Source: Pseudomonas sp. ANT_H4 (lineage in GTDB: Bacteria > Pseudomonadota > Gammaproteobacteria > Pseudomonadales > Pseudomonadaceae). Taken from it: a DNA stretch of 64,000 nt. The notes under the pieces are model-generated. The model searched no databases, was not told the DNA's origin, and saw only the letters and a program-made list of their open reading frames with translations. Below, piece by piece: positions 34,911-43,936 of the stretch; the first letter of the stretch is position 1, and each line of letters starts with the position of its first letter. The position numbers and the translations under genes are program-made. Where the stretch lies: contig NZ_VOBG01000005.1 in NCBI RefSeq assembly GCF_008369295.1, forward strand, positions 186,001 through 250,000, written 5' to 3'.

Positions 34911-36072
34911 ATTCTGGCCCTTGCTGATGGCCGGCAGTGTCGGCGCGATGTCGGTGCAGGCCGCGCCGGTCGACACCTTTGAGTTGCTGGTGGGCACCTA
35001 CACCGCAGGCACCAGCGAAGGGATCTACCGCCTGCAGTTCGACAGCCGCACCGGCCAGCTCAACGGCAAACCGGTGCTGGCCGCCAAGGCGGCCAACCCG
35101 TCCTGGCTGACCTTGTCCAAGGACCAGAAGCGCCTGTTTGTGGTCAATGAAAACGGCCCCGGCCAGAAAGATCTGGTCGGTCGTGTCAGTAGCTACAGCA
35201 TTGATCCGAAAAACCATTCGTTGACCCTGATTAATCAGGTGCAGAGCCTGGGCAACGAGCCGACCCATTCCAGCCTTGCTGCGGATGGCCGTTTTCTGTT
35301 TGTCGCCAACTATTCGGTACTGGAAGATCCGGGTGGCAGCCTCGCCATCCTGCCGGTGGACGCAGACGGCAAGCTGTCGCCACCTGTTCAACTGAGCGCG
35401 CACCCGGCCAGCCGGGTCAATCCTGAGCGCCAGGCGTCCAACCATGTGCATTCGGTGGTGTCCTCGCCGGATGGCAAGTACGTGTTTGTTCAGGACCTGG
35501 GTGCGGACAAGATTTTTGCCTACCACTACGATCCCAAGGCCAACCATGAACTGCCACTGACCCCGGCCGACCCTGCGTTTGTGCAACTGCCACCGGGCAG
35601 CGGCCCGCGTCACCTGCTGTTCTCCGCAGACGGCAAGCACGCCTGGCTGACCACCGAGATGAGCGCGCAAGTGGCCGTGTTCGACTACAAGGATGGCAAG
35701 CTGACCCAGAAGCAATTGGTCGACTTCGCTGCCGGGCAACCGGTCTCGGACAAGGCCGGTGCAGCGTTGCACACTTCAAGCGACGGCAAGTTCCTTTACG
35801 TGAGCAACCGTGGCACCGCCAACCAGATGCTGGTATTTGCCATCGACCTGGCCACTGCGCAGTTGAAGGAAATCCAGCGACGCTCGGTGGAAGGCGATCA
35901 TCCCCGGGAGTTCGCCCTGGACCCCAGCGGCAAGTTCTTGCTGATCGCCAACCAGAAAAGTAATGAAATCGTGGTGGTCGAGCGTGATGCCAAGACCGGC
36001 CTATTGGGTAAAACCGTGCAGAAATTGCCGATCGACGCCCCCAGCGACATCAAGTTTCTGGTGCGACAATAA
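34897..36072 (+). CDS. Periplasmic lactonase-family beta-propeller (6-phosphogluconolactonase-like)
   Basis: This protein of about 391 residues has an N-terminal signal peptide (RKFWPLLMAGSVGAMSVQA) and then a seven-bladed beta-propeller of the YbhE/lactonase type: LLVGTYTAGTSEGIYRLQFD, PSWLTLSKDQKRLFVVNEN, HPRE-like DHPREFALDPSGKFLLIANQ. Family members are usually cytosolic 6-phosphogluconolactonases. This one is exported, so a sugar lactone in the periplasm is more likely. Several ATGs (34888, 34897, 34900, 34903) are possible; 34897 has GAGG at a suitable distance. The gene starts inside the preceding small gene. Confidence 0.8.
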   Translation: MMMRKFWPLLMAGSVGAMSVQAAPVDTFELLVGTYTAGTSEGIYRLQFDSRTGQLNGKPVLAAKAANPSWLTLSKDQKRLFVVNENGPGQKDLVGRVSSYSIDPKNHSLTLINQVQSLGNEPTHSSLAADGRFLFVANYSVLEDPGGSLAILPVDADGKLSPPVQLSAHPASRVNPERQASNHVHSVVSSPDGKYVFVQDLGADKIFAYHYDPKANHELPLTPADPAFVQLPPGSGPRHLLFSADGKHAWLTTEMSAQVAVFDYKDGKLTQKQLVDFAAGQPVSDKAGAALHTSSDGKFLYVSNRGTANQMLVFAIDLATAQLKEIQRRSVEGDHPREFALDPSGKFLLIANQKSNEIVVVERDAKTGLLGKTVQKLPIDAPSDIKFLVRQ

Positions 36073-36213
36073 GCCACAGGCCCCGCCTCCTTCTATTAAT
36101 GTCAGTGATAACAGCTACTGTTTCAAAGAGTTTCTGCGCGTAAGCCCCCGGGCGTAAGTTTGCTTCAAGGCCTTCACAGGCCACCAAGCCAACCGAACAC
36201 AAGGGTTACCGAC

Positions 36214-36393
36214 ATGAACTTCAATCTATTCTCGATCATTGCCGCTTCTGCTATCTCCGCTAGCGTGGCCCTGCCTGCCAGCGCCAGTGTTGAAATCAGC
36301 GGCAAAAAATCCAGTACCAATACCTACACCCAAAAATACCTGCAACAAAGCGCCAACTTCTACGCAGCGCTGGACCACAAAATCCAGAACTGA
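36214..36393 (+). CDS. Small exported peptide of unknown function
   Basis: This 59-residue frame begins MNFNLFSIIAASAISASVA and has an Ala-rich cleavage region (LPASASV). The mature part is about 34 residues (EISGKKSSTNTYTQKYLQQ, then SANFYAALDHKIQN). AAGGG lies 9 nt upstream of the ATG. I recognise no family. It stands alone between the lactonase gene and a REP cluster. The signal peptide, good start signal and clean frame support a real gene. Confidence 0.55.
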   Translation: MNFNLFSIIAASAISASVALPASASVEISGKKSSTNTYTQKYLQQSANFYAALDHKIQN

Positions 36394-36410
36394 GCGCTTT
36401 ACCTGACTCC

Positions 36411-36524
36411 TGTAGGAGCGAGGGGGACGCCTAGTTCTTGCTCGCGAAGAACTCAAGGACGCCGCGTTGATTCAGACTGCACGCGTTATCGTTGACGACC
36501 TTCGCGAGCAAGCTCGCTCCTACA
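36411..36524. repeat. REPIN-like pair of inverted repeats
   Basis: TGTAGGAGCGAG (36411-36422) and CTCGCTCCTACA (36513-36524) form the outer arms. Inside, CTTGCTCGCGAAG and CTTCGCGAGCAAG form a second inverted pair. This is the layout of a REP doublet, about 114 bp. Such elements are mobilised by REP-associated tyrosine transposases encoded elsewhere. Confidence 0.8.
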
Positions 36525-36546
36525 GCGCTTCAGGTACATCCGCATT

Positions 36547-36637
36547 TGTGGCGAGGGGGCTCGCCCCCGTTGGACTGCGCAGCAGTCCCATTTTGGGGCC
36601 GCTTCGCGACCCAACGGGGGTAAACCCCCTCGCCACA
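36547..36637. repeat. REPIN-like doublet, second type
   Basis: TGTGGCGAGGGGGCT at the left and CCCCCTCGCCACA at the right flank a palindromic core with TTGGACTGCGCAGCAGTCC. It is a typical Pseudomonas REP doublet of about 91 bp, only 22 bp after the previous one, and of a different sequence class. Confidence 0.8.
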
Positions 36638-36685
36638 GGTTTCTTGCTCACCTCAAGATTTTCTTAAGTGAACAGCATTGCGCTC

Positions 36686-37294
36686 CTACAGGGGTTTTGC
36701 CATTACGGCGATGAACAACGGTGACTCAAGGAACCGCTGTAACCAAGCTTGCAACCGCGGATAGGGCGCCTGGGCAAACCACTCCCGATCCACATGCGCG
36801 AACTGCCGCACAAACGGCGCCAGTGCCACATCCGCCAGGCTCAAGTGCCCGGCCAGCAAGTATTCCCGCCCGGCCAGCAAGGCCTCCAGCTTCAACAAAA
36901 ACACTTCACCTTCGGCCCGGTAGTGCTCCATTGGCTGATCCGGGTAGCGCTCGGAGTATTTGTAGCGATTCAAGTGAACCTTGAACCCCTGGTCATTCTC
37001 TTCAATCAGCTCAGCCATAAGCGCCCGTGCCACCGGATCGTCCTTGAGCAACCAATCATCAGGGTCATTCTGCGCGAGGGCCCACCCCATGATCGCCAGG
37101 CTTTCATCAATCACTCGGCCGTCGATGCACAACACCGGAACCGTGCCCTTGGGCGACAGCGCCAGCATCTCGGCTGGTTTGGCCTTGAGGCTGACCTCGA
37201 CAATCCGCACCGCCAGCCCCGAGTAACGCAATGCCATCCGCGCGCGCATGGCATAGGGGCAGCGGCGAAACGAATACAGCGCAGCCCCGATCAC
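36686..37294 (-). CDS. Glutathione S-transferase-family protein
   Basis: This 202-residue protein has a thioredoxin-like N-terminal domain with the active-site motif RRCPYAMRAR at residues 10-19, a cis-Pro region KGTVPVL near 49-55, and a C-terminal helical domain (LSLADVALAPFVRQF). The CPYA motif is glutaredoxin-2-like, so a thiol-disulfide or glutathione-dependent reaction in the cytosol is likely. It overlaps the stop of sbcC by ATGA (37291-37294), so it is expressed with sbcC and sbcD. The pairing with DNA repair genes suggests a stress role, which is inference. Confidence 0.85.
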   Translation of the reverse strand: MIGAALYSFRRCPYAMRARMALRYSGLAVRIVEVSLKAKPAEMLALSPKGTVPVLCIDGRVIDESLAIMGWALAQNDPDDWLLKDDPVARALMAELIEENDQGFKVHLNRYKYSERYPDQPMEHYRAEGEVFLLKLEALLAGREYLLAGHLSLADVALAPFVRQFAHVDREWFAQAPYPRLQAWLQRFLESPLFIAVMAKPL

Positions 37295-40200
37295 TTGACC
37301 TCCAGGGTGCTCAAGCCATTGCCCTGACGCTTGACCTGGATTTGCACCGGAATTCGCTCATGCATTTCCTGCACATGGGAAATTACCGCCACCTTGCGCC
37401 CCTGAGCCTGCAAGCCATCCAGGGCATCCATCGCCAATTGCAGCGACTCGGGATCAAGGCTGCCGAAGCCCTCGTCGATAAACAGCGATTCGATCTTCAA
37501 GGTGCTGGATGCCATCGACGCCAGCCCTAACGCCAGGGCCAACGACACCAGGAACGTCTCGCCCCCGGACAGTGAATGCACCGAGCGGGTTTCGTCGCCC
37601 ATTTCCGTGTCCAGCACCAACAGGCCGAGCATGCTGCCACCGCGCTTGAGGCGGTAGCGGCGCACCAGTTGGCGCAGTTGCACGTTGGCGTGGTGTACCA
37701 GCAGGTCGAGGTTGTAGGCCTGGGCGATCTTGCGGAACTTGTCGCCGGTGGCTGAACCGATCAGCGTCTCAAGCCGAGCCCAGCGCTGCCATTCGTCATA
37801 GGCTTTGGCTGTCGTAAGCGCCAGGGCTTGGTTGGCGTCCTGGCGGCGCTGGTCTTCGGCTTGCTGGGCGCGTAGTTCGGCGCAGTGCTTTTCGCCCGTG
37901 GAGAGCTGGCTGTTGAGTTCGTTCAGGGCGCTGTCGAGCTGGGCTACATCAAGGTTGTCGTTATGCAGGGCCTGGTGATCCTTGAGTCGTTGTTCGCGTT
38001 CTTGCAGCAACACCTTGGCTTGTTCGACGGCTTTTTCGCTCTGTTGCAGCTGCTGGCGCAGTTGCGTGAACTGTTGATCATCCACCTTCAATAACTGCGC
38101 CAAACCGTCGTCATTCAGTTCCGGGTGCAGGGCGCGCCAGTCGGCGACTCTTGCGCTCAGTGCCTGCTGCTCGGCCTCCAACGCCTGTTGGCGCTCCCGC
38201 TGGGCCTTGAGATCGGCGGCCAATTGGATCAGTTGGCTGGCGGTGTCTTGCAGTTGCTGATTGGCTTGGCTGTCGCTGCGCCGCGCGTGTTCGACAGCCT
38301 GGTCCAGATGCTGTTGCCAGTGCTCGGCGCGGGTATGTTCGCCGAGCAGTTGAGTGAGTTTTTCCTGGGCGATTTGCTGCTGGGCGCTGAGGTCGACCAA
38401 TTGTTGTTGAGCCACGTCCAACTGTTGCTGACGGTGCGTCTGTTGGACCTGTTCCTTTTCCAGGGTCTGTTGACGCTGTTGCTGTTCGGCGAGTTCTTCG
38501 CGCTGGTGGTCCAGTTGTTCCAGGCGTTGGCTGATCTGCTGATCAAGCTGCATGAACGTGGCCGCAGGCTCGCTGCGCAGGCCTTCGAGGGTCTCGGCCG
38601 GGAGTAGGCTGGCGAAGGCACTGAGTTCTTCGTCCAGGCGTTCGCGGTCATTGGCCAGTTCCCGTTGCTGGTCCACTAGCTGTTGGCGGGCCTGCTGGCT
38701 GGCGTCCTGGGCGGCTTGCAGTTGTTGCTGCATACGCCCGGCGTTTTGTTGCAGGTTGAGCAGGGCGCCCTGGCGCTGTTCGTCCTGGGTGATGCTTTGG
38801 CTGAGTTGGCTTAACTGCTGGCTCAGCCAGGCATCGCGTTTGGCGGCGTCCTGATTGAGCAGTGCCGCCGAGAGCGGATGGGCTTCGATGCTGGGGGCCA
38901 GGGCTTGCTGTTCTGTCGCGACATCCTGTTGCTGGCGTAAAAGCTCCTTTTGCCGGGCGATCAGTTCTCCCAGCTCTGTGCGCAACGCGTCTACTTTTTC
39001 TTTGAGCACATCAACCGATTGACGGGCGTTGCTCACTTCATCTTCGTCGTGGCGTTCAAGACTGCTGAGCAAGACGTCAGATGAGTGATAGGGATGATCG
39101 ATGCTGCCACAGACCGGGCAGGGTTGATCAGACTCCAATTGTTCACGCAATGTCTGAACGTTGACATCCCGAGCCAAGCGCTGGCGCTCCAACAGCTGCA
39201 GGATGACGGTAAGAGTTTGCTCCGCGACGGCAAGATCAGCCTTGGCCTGGATGCCTACCCGGTTGAATTCTTCGCGCTGTTGCTTGGCTGCCAATTGGTT
39301 AGCATTCAGGTCGTCTGCACGCTTTTCCAGTCTTTGATGGCTGTCCCACAGCCGCGCCAAATCCTCGAAGGCCCGCTGTTGCTTGCGGTTGTCCTGCAAC
39401 AGGCTGCCCAGCAACTGAATCTGCTCGGCCACGGCATGGGGCTCGGCGCCGGCTTCGTGGTACAGCAGGTCCAGGGTGTTGCGTTGTTCTGCCAGTTTGT
39501 CGGCGAGCGTGGTTGCGCGTTGTTCCAGTTGCGGCAGTTCGGCCTGGCCTTTGTTGAGGCGATTGCCGGTCAGCATGAGCTTTTGCAGGCTGTCGCGGTA
39601 GGCAGTCCAGGCGTTGCCCAGGGAGGCGAGGGTGGCGCTGCGCTCCAACTGTGCCGCGAGCTGTTGCAGGCGTGTGACGACCTTTTTTTGTTGGTCGAGC
39701 AGGCTGTTTACCGTGGCCTGGCCCTGGGTGAAGGCGGCTTCGGTATGCTGCTTGTGCGCCTCGCTTTGGCTTAAGTCGTTGGTCAGTCGGGCGAGGGTGC
39801 TCTGTTCGTCGAAGGCCTGGCGCAGCAGTGGCACGGCGTCGCTTTGCTGTTTCAGCGCTTGGGTCAACGCCGCTTGCGCAGCGGCTTGCTGCTGTTGCAA
39901 CTGATCCTGGCGGGAGTGCAGAGTGCTCTGTTGTTCAAGGTGCTGCGCAATCTGTAGCGCCAGTGGGTTGAGTTGGGTGGCCAGCTCAGTTTGCCGGGCG
40001 AAGTGGTGACGCTGCGGCGCGAGTTGTTCCAGGCGGCTCAAGTCCAGGCGTTGCTGGTTTTGCCCCAGCCAGTCCTGTTCGGCCTGTTGCAGTTGCTCAA
40101 CGGCGTGTTGTTGGCGTTCCTGCCATTCGCGCAATTCCTTGAGCCAGGTGTGTTGCAGCTCAAGCTGCTTGAGCTGAGCCTGTTGGGTCTTGAGTTGCTG

Positions 40201-40929
40201 CTGGGCTTCGTTGAAGCATTGATCCAGTTCGACGCGAGCTTCGGCAGGCAGCGGCGTGACACCGGTAGCTTGGTCGAGCAGCAGCTTGTGGGCGTCCTTG
40301 GCGTCCTTGGCCTTGTCGAAGGCGCGCCGGCCCAGTTGGGTGTAAAGCGCGGTGTCGGTGAGCTTTTCCAACAGCTCGCTGCGTTCGTTGTCATTGGCCT
40401 TGAGGAAGGCGCTGAACTCACTTTGCGCCAGCAGCACGGCGCGGGTGAATTGCTCGAAGTTCAAGCCCAGGGCCAGTTCCAGCTGGGTTTTGTATTCGGT
40501 TTTCTGACTGGCCAGCAGTTGCTCGCTGTCCAGGTCGATCAGGCTTTGCCGGCTGTTTTGCAGTTTTCCGCTGGCCTTGTCACGGGCGCGGTTGGCTTCC
40601 CAGCGCGCGCGGTAGCGCCGACCGCTGACGCCGACAAAATCCACTTCGGCATAGCCGCCACCAGTACCGCGACGAATCAGCGTGCGCGGATCACCGATGG
40701 AAATATCCGAATCGGCATCGGGCATTTTCGCCTGTCCGGTATCTCCCAGTCTTGGCACCGCGCCAAACAGCGCCAGGCACAAGGCGTCGAGTAAGGTGCT
40801 TTTACCGGCGCCTGTAGGCCCGGTAATGGCGAACAACCCGGCACTGGCCAGGGGCTCGGCGGTGAAGTCGATTTCAAAGGGGCCGGCCAGGGAGGCAAGG
40901 TTTTTCAGGCGAATGGCGAGGATCTTCAT
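37291..40929 (-). CDS. sbcC: SbcC, SMC-like ATPase subunit of the SbcCD nuclease
   Basis: This 1212-residue protein has the Rad50-type layout: Walker A GPTGAGKST at residues 37-45, two long Gln-rich coiled-coil arms, a zinc-hook CPVC near residue 604 between them, and at the C-terminal end the signature LSGGE near 1120 and Walker B FIDEGFGSLD near 1150. With SbcD it cuts DNA hairpins and processes double-strand ends. Length is above that of E. coli SbcC (1048), from longer coils. It starts overlapped by ATGA with the sbcD stop (40926-40929). No damage seen. Confidence 0.95.
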   Translation of the reverse strand: MKILAIRLKNLASLAGPFEIDFTAEPLASAGLFAITGPTGAGKSTLLDALCLALFGAVPRLGDTGQAKMPDADSDISIGDPRTLIRRGTGGGYAEVDFVGVSGRRYRARWEANRARDKASGKLQNSRQSLIDLDSEQLLASQKTEYKTQLELALGLNFEQFTRAVLLAQSEFSAFLKANDNERSELLEKLTDTALYTQLGRRAFDKAKDAKDAHKLLLDQATGVTPLPAEARVELDQCFNEAQQQLKTQQAQLKQLELQHTWLKELREWQERQQHAVEQLQQAEQDWLGQNQQRLDLSRLEQLAPQRHHFARQTELATQLNPLALQIAQHLEQQSTLHSRQDQLQQQQAAAQAALTQALKQQSDAVPLLRQAFDEQSTLARLTNDLSQSEAHKQHTEAAFTQGQATVNSLLDQQKKVVTRLQQLAAQLERSATLASLGNAWTAYRDSLQKLMLTGNRLNKGQAELPQLEQRATTLADKLAEQRNTLDLLYHEAGAEPHAVAEQIQLLGSLLQDNRKQQRAFEDLARLWDSHQRLEKRADDLNANQLAAKQQREEFNRVGIQAKADLAVAEQTLTVILQLLERQRLARDVNVQTLREQLESDQPCPVCGSIDHPYHSSDVLLSSLERHDEDEVSNARQSVDVLKEKVDALRTELGELIARQKELLRQQQDVATEQQALAPSIEAHPLSAALLNQDAAKRDAWLSQQLSQLSQSITQDEQRQGALLNLQQNAGRMQQQLQAAQDASQQARQQLVDQQRELANDRERLDEELSAFASLLPAETLEGLRSEPAATFMQLDQQISQRLEQLDHQREELAEQQQRQQTLEKEQVQQTHRQQQLDVAQQQLVDLSAQQQIAQEKLTQLLGEHTRAEHWQQHLDQAVEHARRSDSQANQQLQDTASQLIQLAADLKAQRERQQALEAEQQALSARVADWRALHPELNDDGLAQLLKVDDQQFTQLRQQLQQSEKAVEQAKVLLQEREQRLKDHQALHNDNLDVAQLDSALNELNSQLSTGEKHCAELRAQQAEDQRRQDANQALALTTAKAYDEWQRWARLETLIGSATGDKFRKIAQAYNLDLLVHHANVQLRQLVRRYRLKRGGSMLGLLVLDTEMGDETRSVHSLSGGETFLVSLALALGLASMASSTLKIESLFIDEGFGSLDPESLQLAMDALDGLQAQGRKVAVISHVQEMHERIPVQIQVKRQGNGLSTLEVK

Positions 40930-42167
40930 GGTTGTTCACCCGCCTGTTGCACTTCCTGGAGCAGCACGGCGAAATCCTTCAAGGTCTGTTCGTCTACTTC
41001 ATTGCCGTAGCTTTCCAGCCAGGCGCGGCTGAACAACTCCTGGGGCGTGAGCTGGTCCAGTTCGATCAGGCGATCCTCATGACTGTCTTCGCAATTACCT
41101 GAGCCTGCGTATTCGGCGGCGATACGCACCAGGCGCACGGCCTTGCCTTGCAGGGCGTTTTCCACTTGCTGGCGCAGGTCGGGCTGGGGCTCGTCGAGGC
41201 GCACGCGCACTTCCAGCCAGGGCTGGCGTTGGGTTTCGGCCAGCAGATCGATGTCGGGCAAGTCCGCCAGTTGCTTGAGGATGTCGGCCAAGGGCGCGGC
41301 TTCCAGGCGTTGCAGGTTGACTGCCCGGGGAATCAGGCGGGATTCGACGCTGACCAGCGTCTCGCCGTCCAGTTGCACATCGAGAATCTGGTGCTGATAG
41401 CCGATTTCGGAAAACGACAGCGGAATCGGCGAGCCGCAATAACGAATGCGCTCCTCGCCATTGACCCGCTGGGGCTTGTGCAAATGACCGAGGGCGACAT
41501 AGCTGACACTGGCATCGAACAGACTGGCCGGCAGTGCTTCGGCATTGCCGATGATCAGGCTGCGCTCGGAGTCTTCCGAGACCGAGCCACCGGCCATGTG
41601 CGCATGGCTGATGGCGACCAGCGCCTGGCCCGGCTGGCGCTTGGCGTTGGCTGCGGCGATCAGCCATTCATGGACCTGGCCAATGCCGCGCAGGTAATCG
41701 TCACCCAAGTGAGCGCCGGTGACTTGCGCCGGACGCAGGAAGGGCAGGGCCAGGCACCATCCGGCAATCGTGCCGTCTGCTGCAGGTAAGGGAATCAGCA
41801 GCCGCTCCACATCCAGCTGCCCATCATCCAGCCACAGCACCTGGCCCAGCGCATGGGTGCGCAGGCGGCGCATCAACGGCGCGGGCAGCTCGATGCGCGA
41901 GCCGGAATCATGGTTGCCGGCGATCATCACGATGGTCAGCGCGGGGTTTTGTTCGTGGGCGCTGATGATGAAGTCATACAGACGCTCCTGGGCCTTGAGC
42001 GGCGGGTTAACCGTATCAAAGATATCGCCGGCGATCAGCAGCACGTCGGGGCGGTGCTGGCCCAGTTGGCCCAGCAGCCAGTCGAGGAAACAGGCGTGTT
42101 CGAAGTCGCGTTCCTGGCCGTGGAGGTTTTGGCCAAGGTGCCAGTCGGAGGTGTGGAACAGACGCAA
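40926..42167 (-). CDS. sbcD: SbcD, Mre11-type nuclease subunit
   Basis: This 413-residue protein has the metallophosphoesterase motifs HTSDWHLGQNL (metal Asp and His), LIAGDIFDTVNPP, IAGNHDSGSR, ISHAHMAGG and LGHLHKPQ. Mn-dependent nuclease of the SbcCD complex. It begins at an ATG with a GGAGTTCGCC sequence upstream. The gene is first in the sbcD-sbcC-GST operon, which is the usual order for the first two. No damage seen. Confidence 0.95.
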   Translation of the reverse strand: MRLFHTSDWHLGQNLHGQERDFEHACFLDWLLGQLGQHRPDVLLIAGDIFDTVNPPLKAQERLYDFIISAHEQNPALTIVMIAGNHDSGSRIELPAPLMRRLRTHALGQVLWLDDGQLDVERLLIPLPAADGTIAGWCLALPFLRPAQVTGAHLGDDYLRGIGQVHEWLIAAANAKRQPGQALVAISHAHMAGGSVSEDSERSLIIGNAEALPASLFDASVSYVALGHLHKPQRVNGEERIRYCGSPIPLSFSEIGYQHQILDVQLDGETLVSVESRLIPRAVNLQRLEAAPLADILKQLADLPDIDLLAETQRQPWLEVRVRLDEPQPDLRQQVENALQGKAVRLVRIAAEYAGSGNCEDSHEDRLIELDQLTPQELFSRAWLESYGNEVDEQTLKDFAVLLQEVQQAGEQP

Positions 42168-42295
42168 GGCGAACTCCGTGAAGAAGATGAAAAGGAGGGG
42201 AGTTTACCCGTAAATGCCTGCACGCTTGCACCCATGCGCAGTACTCAAGCCTTGCGCGGAGCGTCCCAGGCGGCATCTGGTTCTAAAGCCAGGCA

Positions 42296-43936
42296 CTACT
42301 TGGGATACAACGGCGGCAAGCTGGTGTTGTCCGTCACCGGGTCCTGCGCCCGCTCGGCCATCGGAATTGCCTTCACCGCCCGCCACAATTCCTCACCCTG
42401 CCAATACTGGCCAGTCTCGCTGTAGAGGGCGCCGTTCAAGCCATCCAAAGCATCAGACAACGGTACAAACCGCGCCGCCATGTCCGCCAGGGTTTCCGGC
42501 TGTTGCCGGGCCCAGGCATCCAAAGCCTGACGAGTAGCCTGAGGATCGTTGGCCTGGCTGGTACGCTTGAGATCGTCCAGCAGGGTGCGCGGGCTCGGTC
42601 CAGTTTGTGCGGCGCGCAGGATCGCCGGCTGCCAGCGGGCACGCCACCACAGGCCGAAGCCCAGCAGGGTGGTGCAGGCCAGGATCAGGCTGCTCAGTTG
42701 CCAGATCCACAGTGACTCATTGTCCGGTGCGGTGATCACCGTCGGGGTGGCCGGGGTGTCCACCACCAGGCTCGGGTTGTTCGCCACCTGTACGGTGCGA
42801 GCCGGCAGGCTGGTGCGTTCCAGGTGGTCTTCGTGGGTGTTCCACCACACCACTTCCACTGCCGGCAGCTCCAGGGAGCCGACCCGGTTGGGCACCAGGG
42901 CTTCACGGTCTTCACGGCTGCCGATCACGCCACGCTCGCTGTTCTGGTTGCTCAGCACTGGCTGGTCCGGGTAGCGGCGCAAACCGTTGATCTCGGTGAC
43001 CGGCAGCGGTGGCAGTTGCGAGCTGGACAGGCCTTCGGCCTTGAGGGTCAGGCTGCGGGTCAGGGAATCAGCGACCTGGGCGTGGTCCGGTTCCGGGTTC
43101 CAGCTTTCGCTCAGGCTCAAACTGCTGGCCGGCAACCACGGTGCATCGGCCGGGTACAGGGCGGGCTTGGCCTTGACCTTCAGGGGGATTTCGGATGAGC
43201 TGACATGCATCAGCTTGCCGGGTTTCGGCCCCTGGGGCCTGGCGTCCTGGGTGGGGCGCGGCTCCACCAGAGTTGCACTGAATATCTGCGCCGGAATCAG
43301 CAACTCGCCACTGTGCTGCGGGTAGATGGCATAGCGCATCTCGATCACCCCATGGCGAATGCCATTGATGACTTTTTCGTAGGTGCGCGACTCTCCGAGT
43401 TGCTCGGTACGGGCATCGGGAATCTGCAACGGGGTCAGGTTGCTGTCGTCGTACAGCGACACCGAATGGTAGATGCGCAAGGTCAGCAGGGCCTGGGCCT
43501 GGACGTACACCGAGCTCTGGTCGAGGCTGGCGTCAATGAAGATCGGCGCCAGTTGGGTCTTGGTGTTCTGGCTGGCAGTTTCGATGACTTGCAGGGTGAT
43601 CGGCTGGGTCTTGACCTCACCGAGCTGCAACGATGGAATCACTACGGTGCCGTTGACCTTGGGTAACAGGGTGATGATCCAACGGGTGGTCGCATGATTG
43701 TCGGTGCCCAAGGTGGTGAGCTGGTTGACCTGGCGGGTGCCGCGTACTTCGAACAGCAGCTCCAGGGGCGACAGGTCCGGCTTGCCGAACAGGGTGACGT
43801 CGTTGGATTCCACGGTCAGCTCCACCGTCTCCCCGGAGTTCAGGCGGCTGCGGTCGACACTGGCGACTAGGTCCGAAGCCTGGGCCTGGCAGGCCCACAG
43901 CGCGAGTGAGAGGAGAAGGGCGGTGCAGCGGCTCAT
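42296..43936 (-). CDS. batD: BatD-type membrane protein
   Basis: This 546-residue protein has an N-terminal signal peptide (LLLSLALWACQAQAS), Ig-like beta domains in the periplasm (RSRLNSGETVELTVESNDVTLFG and further repeats), and one membrane segment near residue 415 (LSSLILACTTLLGFGLWW) before a cytosolic tail. It is the last gene of the MoxR/Bat operon, overlapping the preceding gene by ATGA. Bat proteins (Bacteroides aerotolerance) are thought to help stress tolerance and envelope protein maturation with a MoxR AAA+ ATPase. Confidence 0.85.
   Translation of the reverse strand: MSRCTALLLSLALWACQAQASDLVASVDRSRLNSGETVELTVESNDVTLFGKPDLSPLELLFEVRGTRQVNQLTTLGTDNHATTRWIITLLPKVNGTVVIPSLQLGEVKTQPITLQVIETASQNTKTQLAPIFIDASLDQSSVYVQAQALLTLRIYHSVSLYDDSNLTPLQIPDARTEQLGESRTYEKVINGIRHGVIEMRYAIYPQHSGELLIPAQIFSATLVEPRPTQDARPQGPKPGKLMHVSSSEIPLKVKAKPALYPADAPWLPASSLSLSESWNPEPDHAQVADSLTRSLTLKAEGLSSSQLPPLPVTEINGLRRYPDQPVLSNQNSERGVIGSREDREALVPNRVGSLELPAVEVVWWNTHEDHLERTSLPARTVQVANNPSLVVDTPATPTVITAPDNESLWIWQLSSLILACTTLLGFGLWWRARWQPAILRAAQTGPSPRTLLDDLKRTSQANDPQATRQALDAWARQQPETLADMAARFVPLSDALDGLNGALYSETGQYWQGEELWRAVKAIPMAERAQDPVTDNTSLPPLYPK

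Noticed and set aside
36411..36637. Repeats taken as a short CRISPR array
   Set aside because: The units are palindromic and of two different sequence classes, with no regular spacers and no cas genes. They fit REP doublets.
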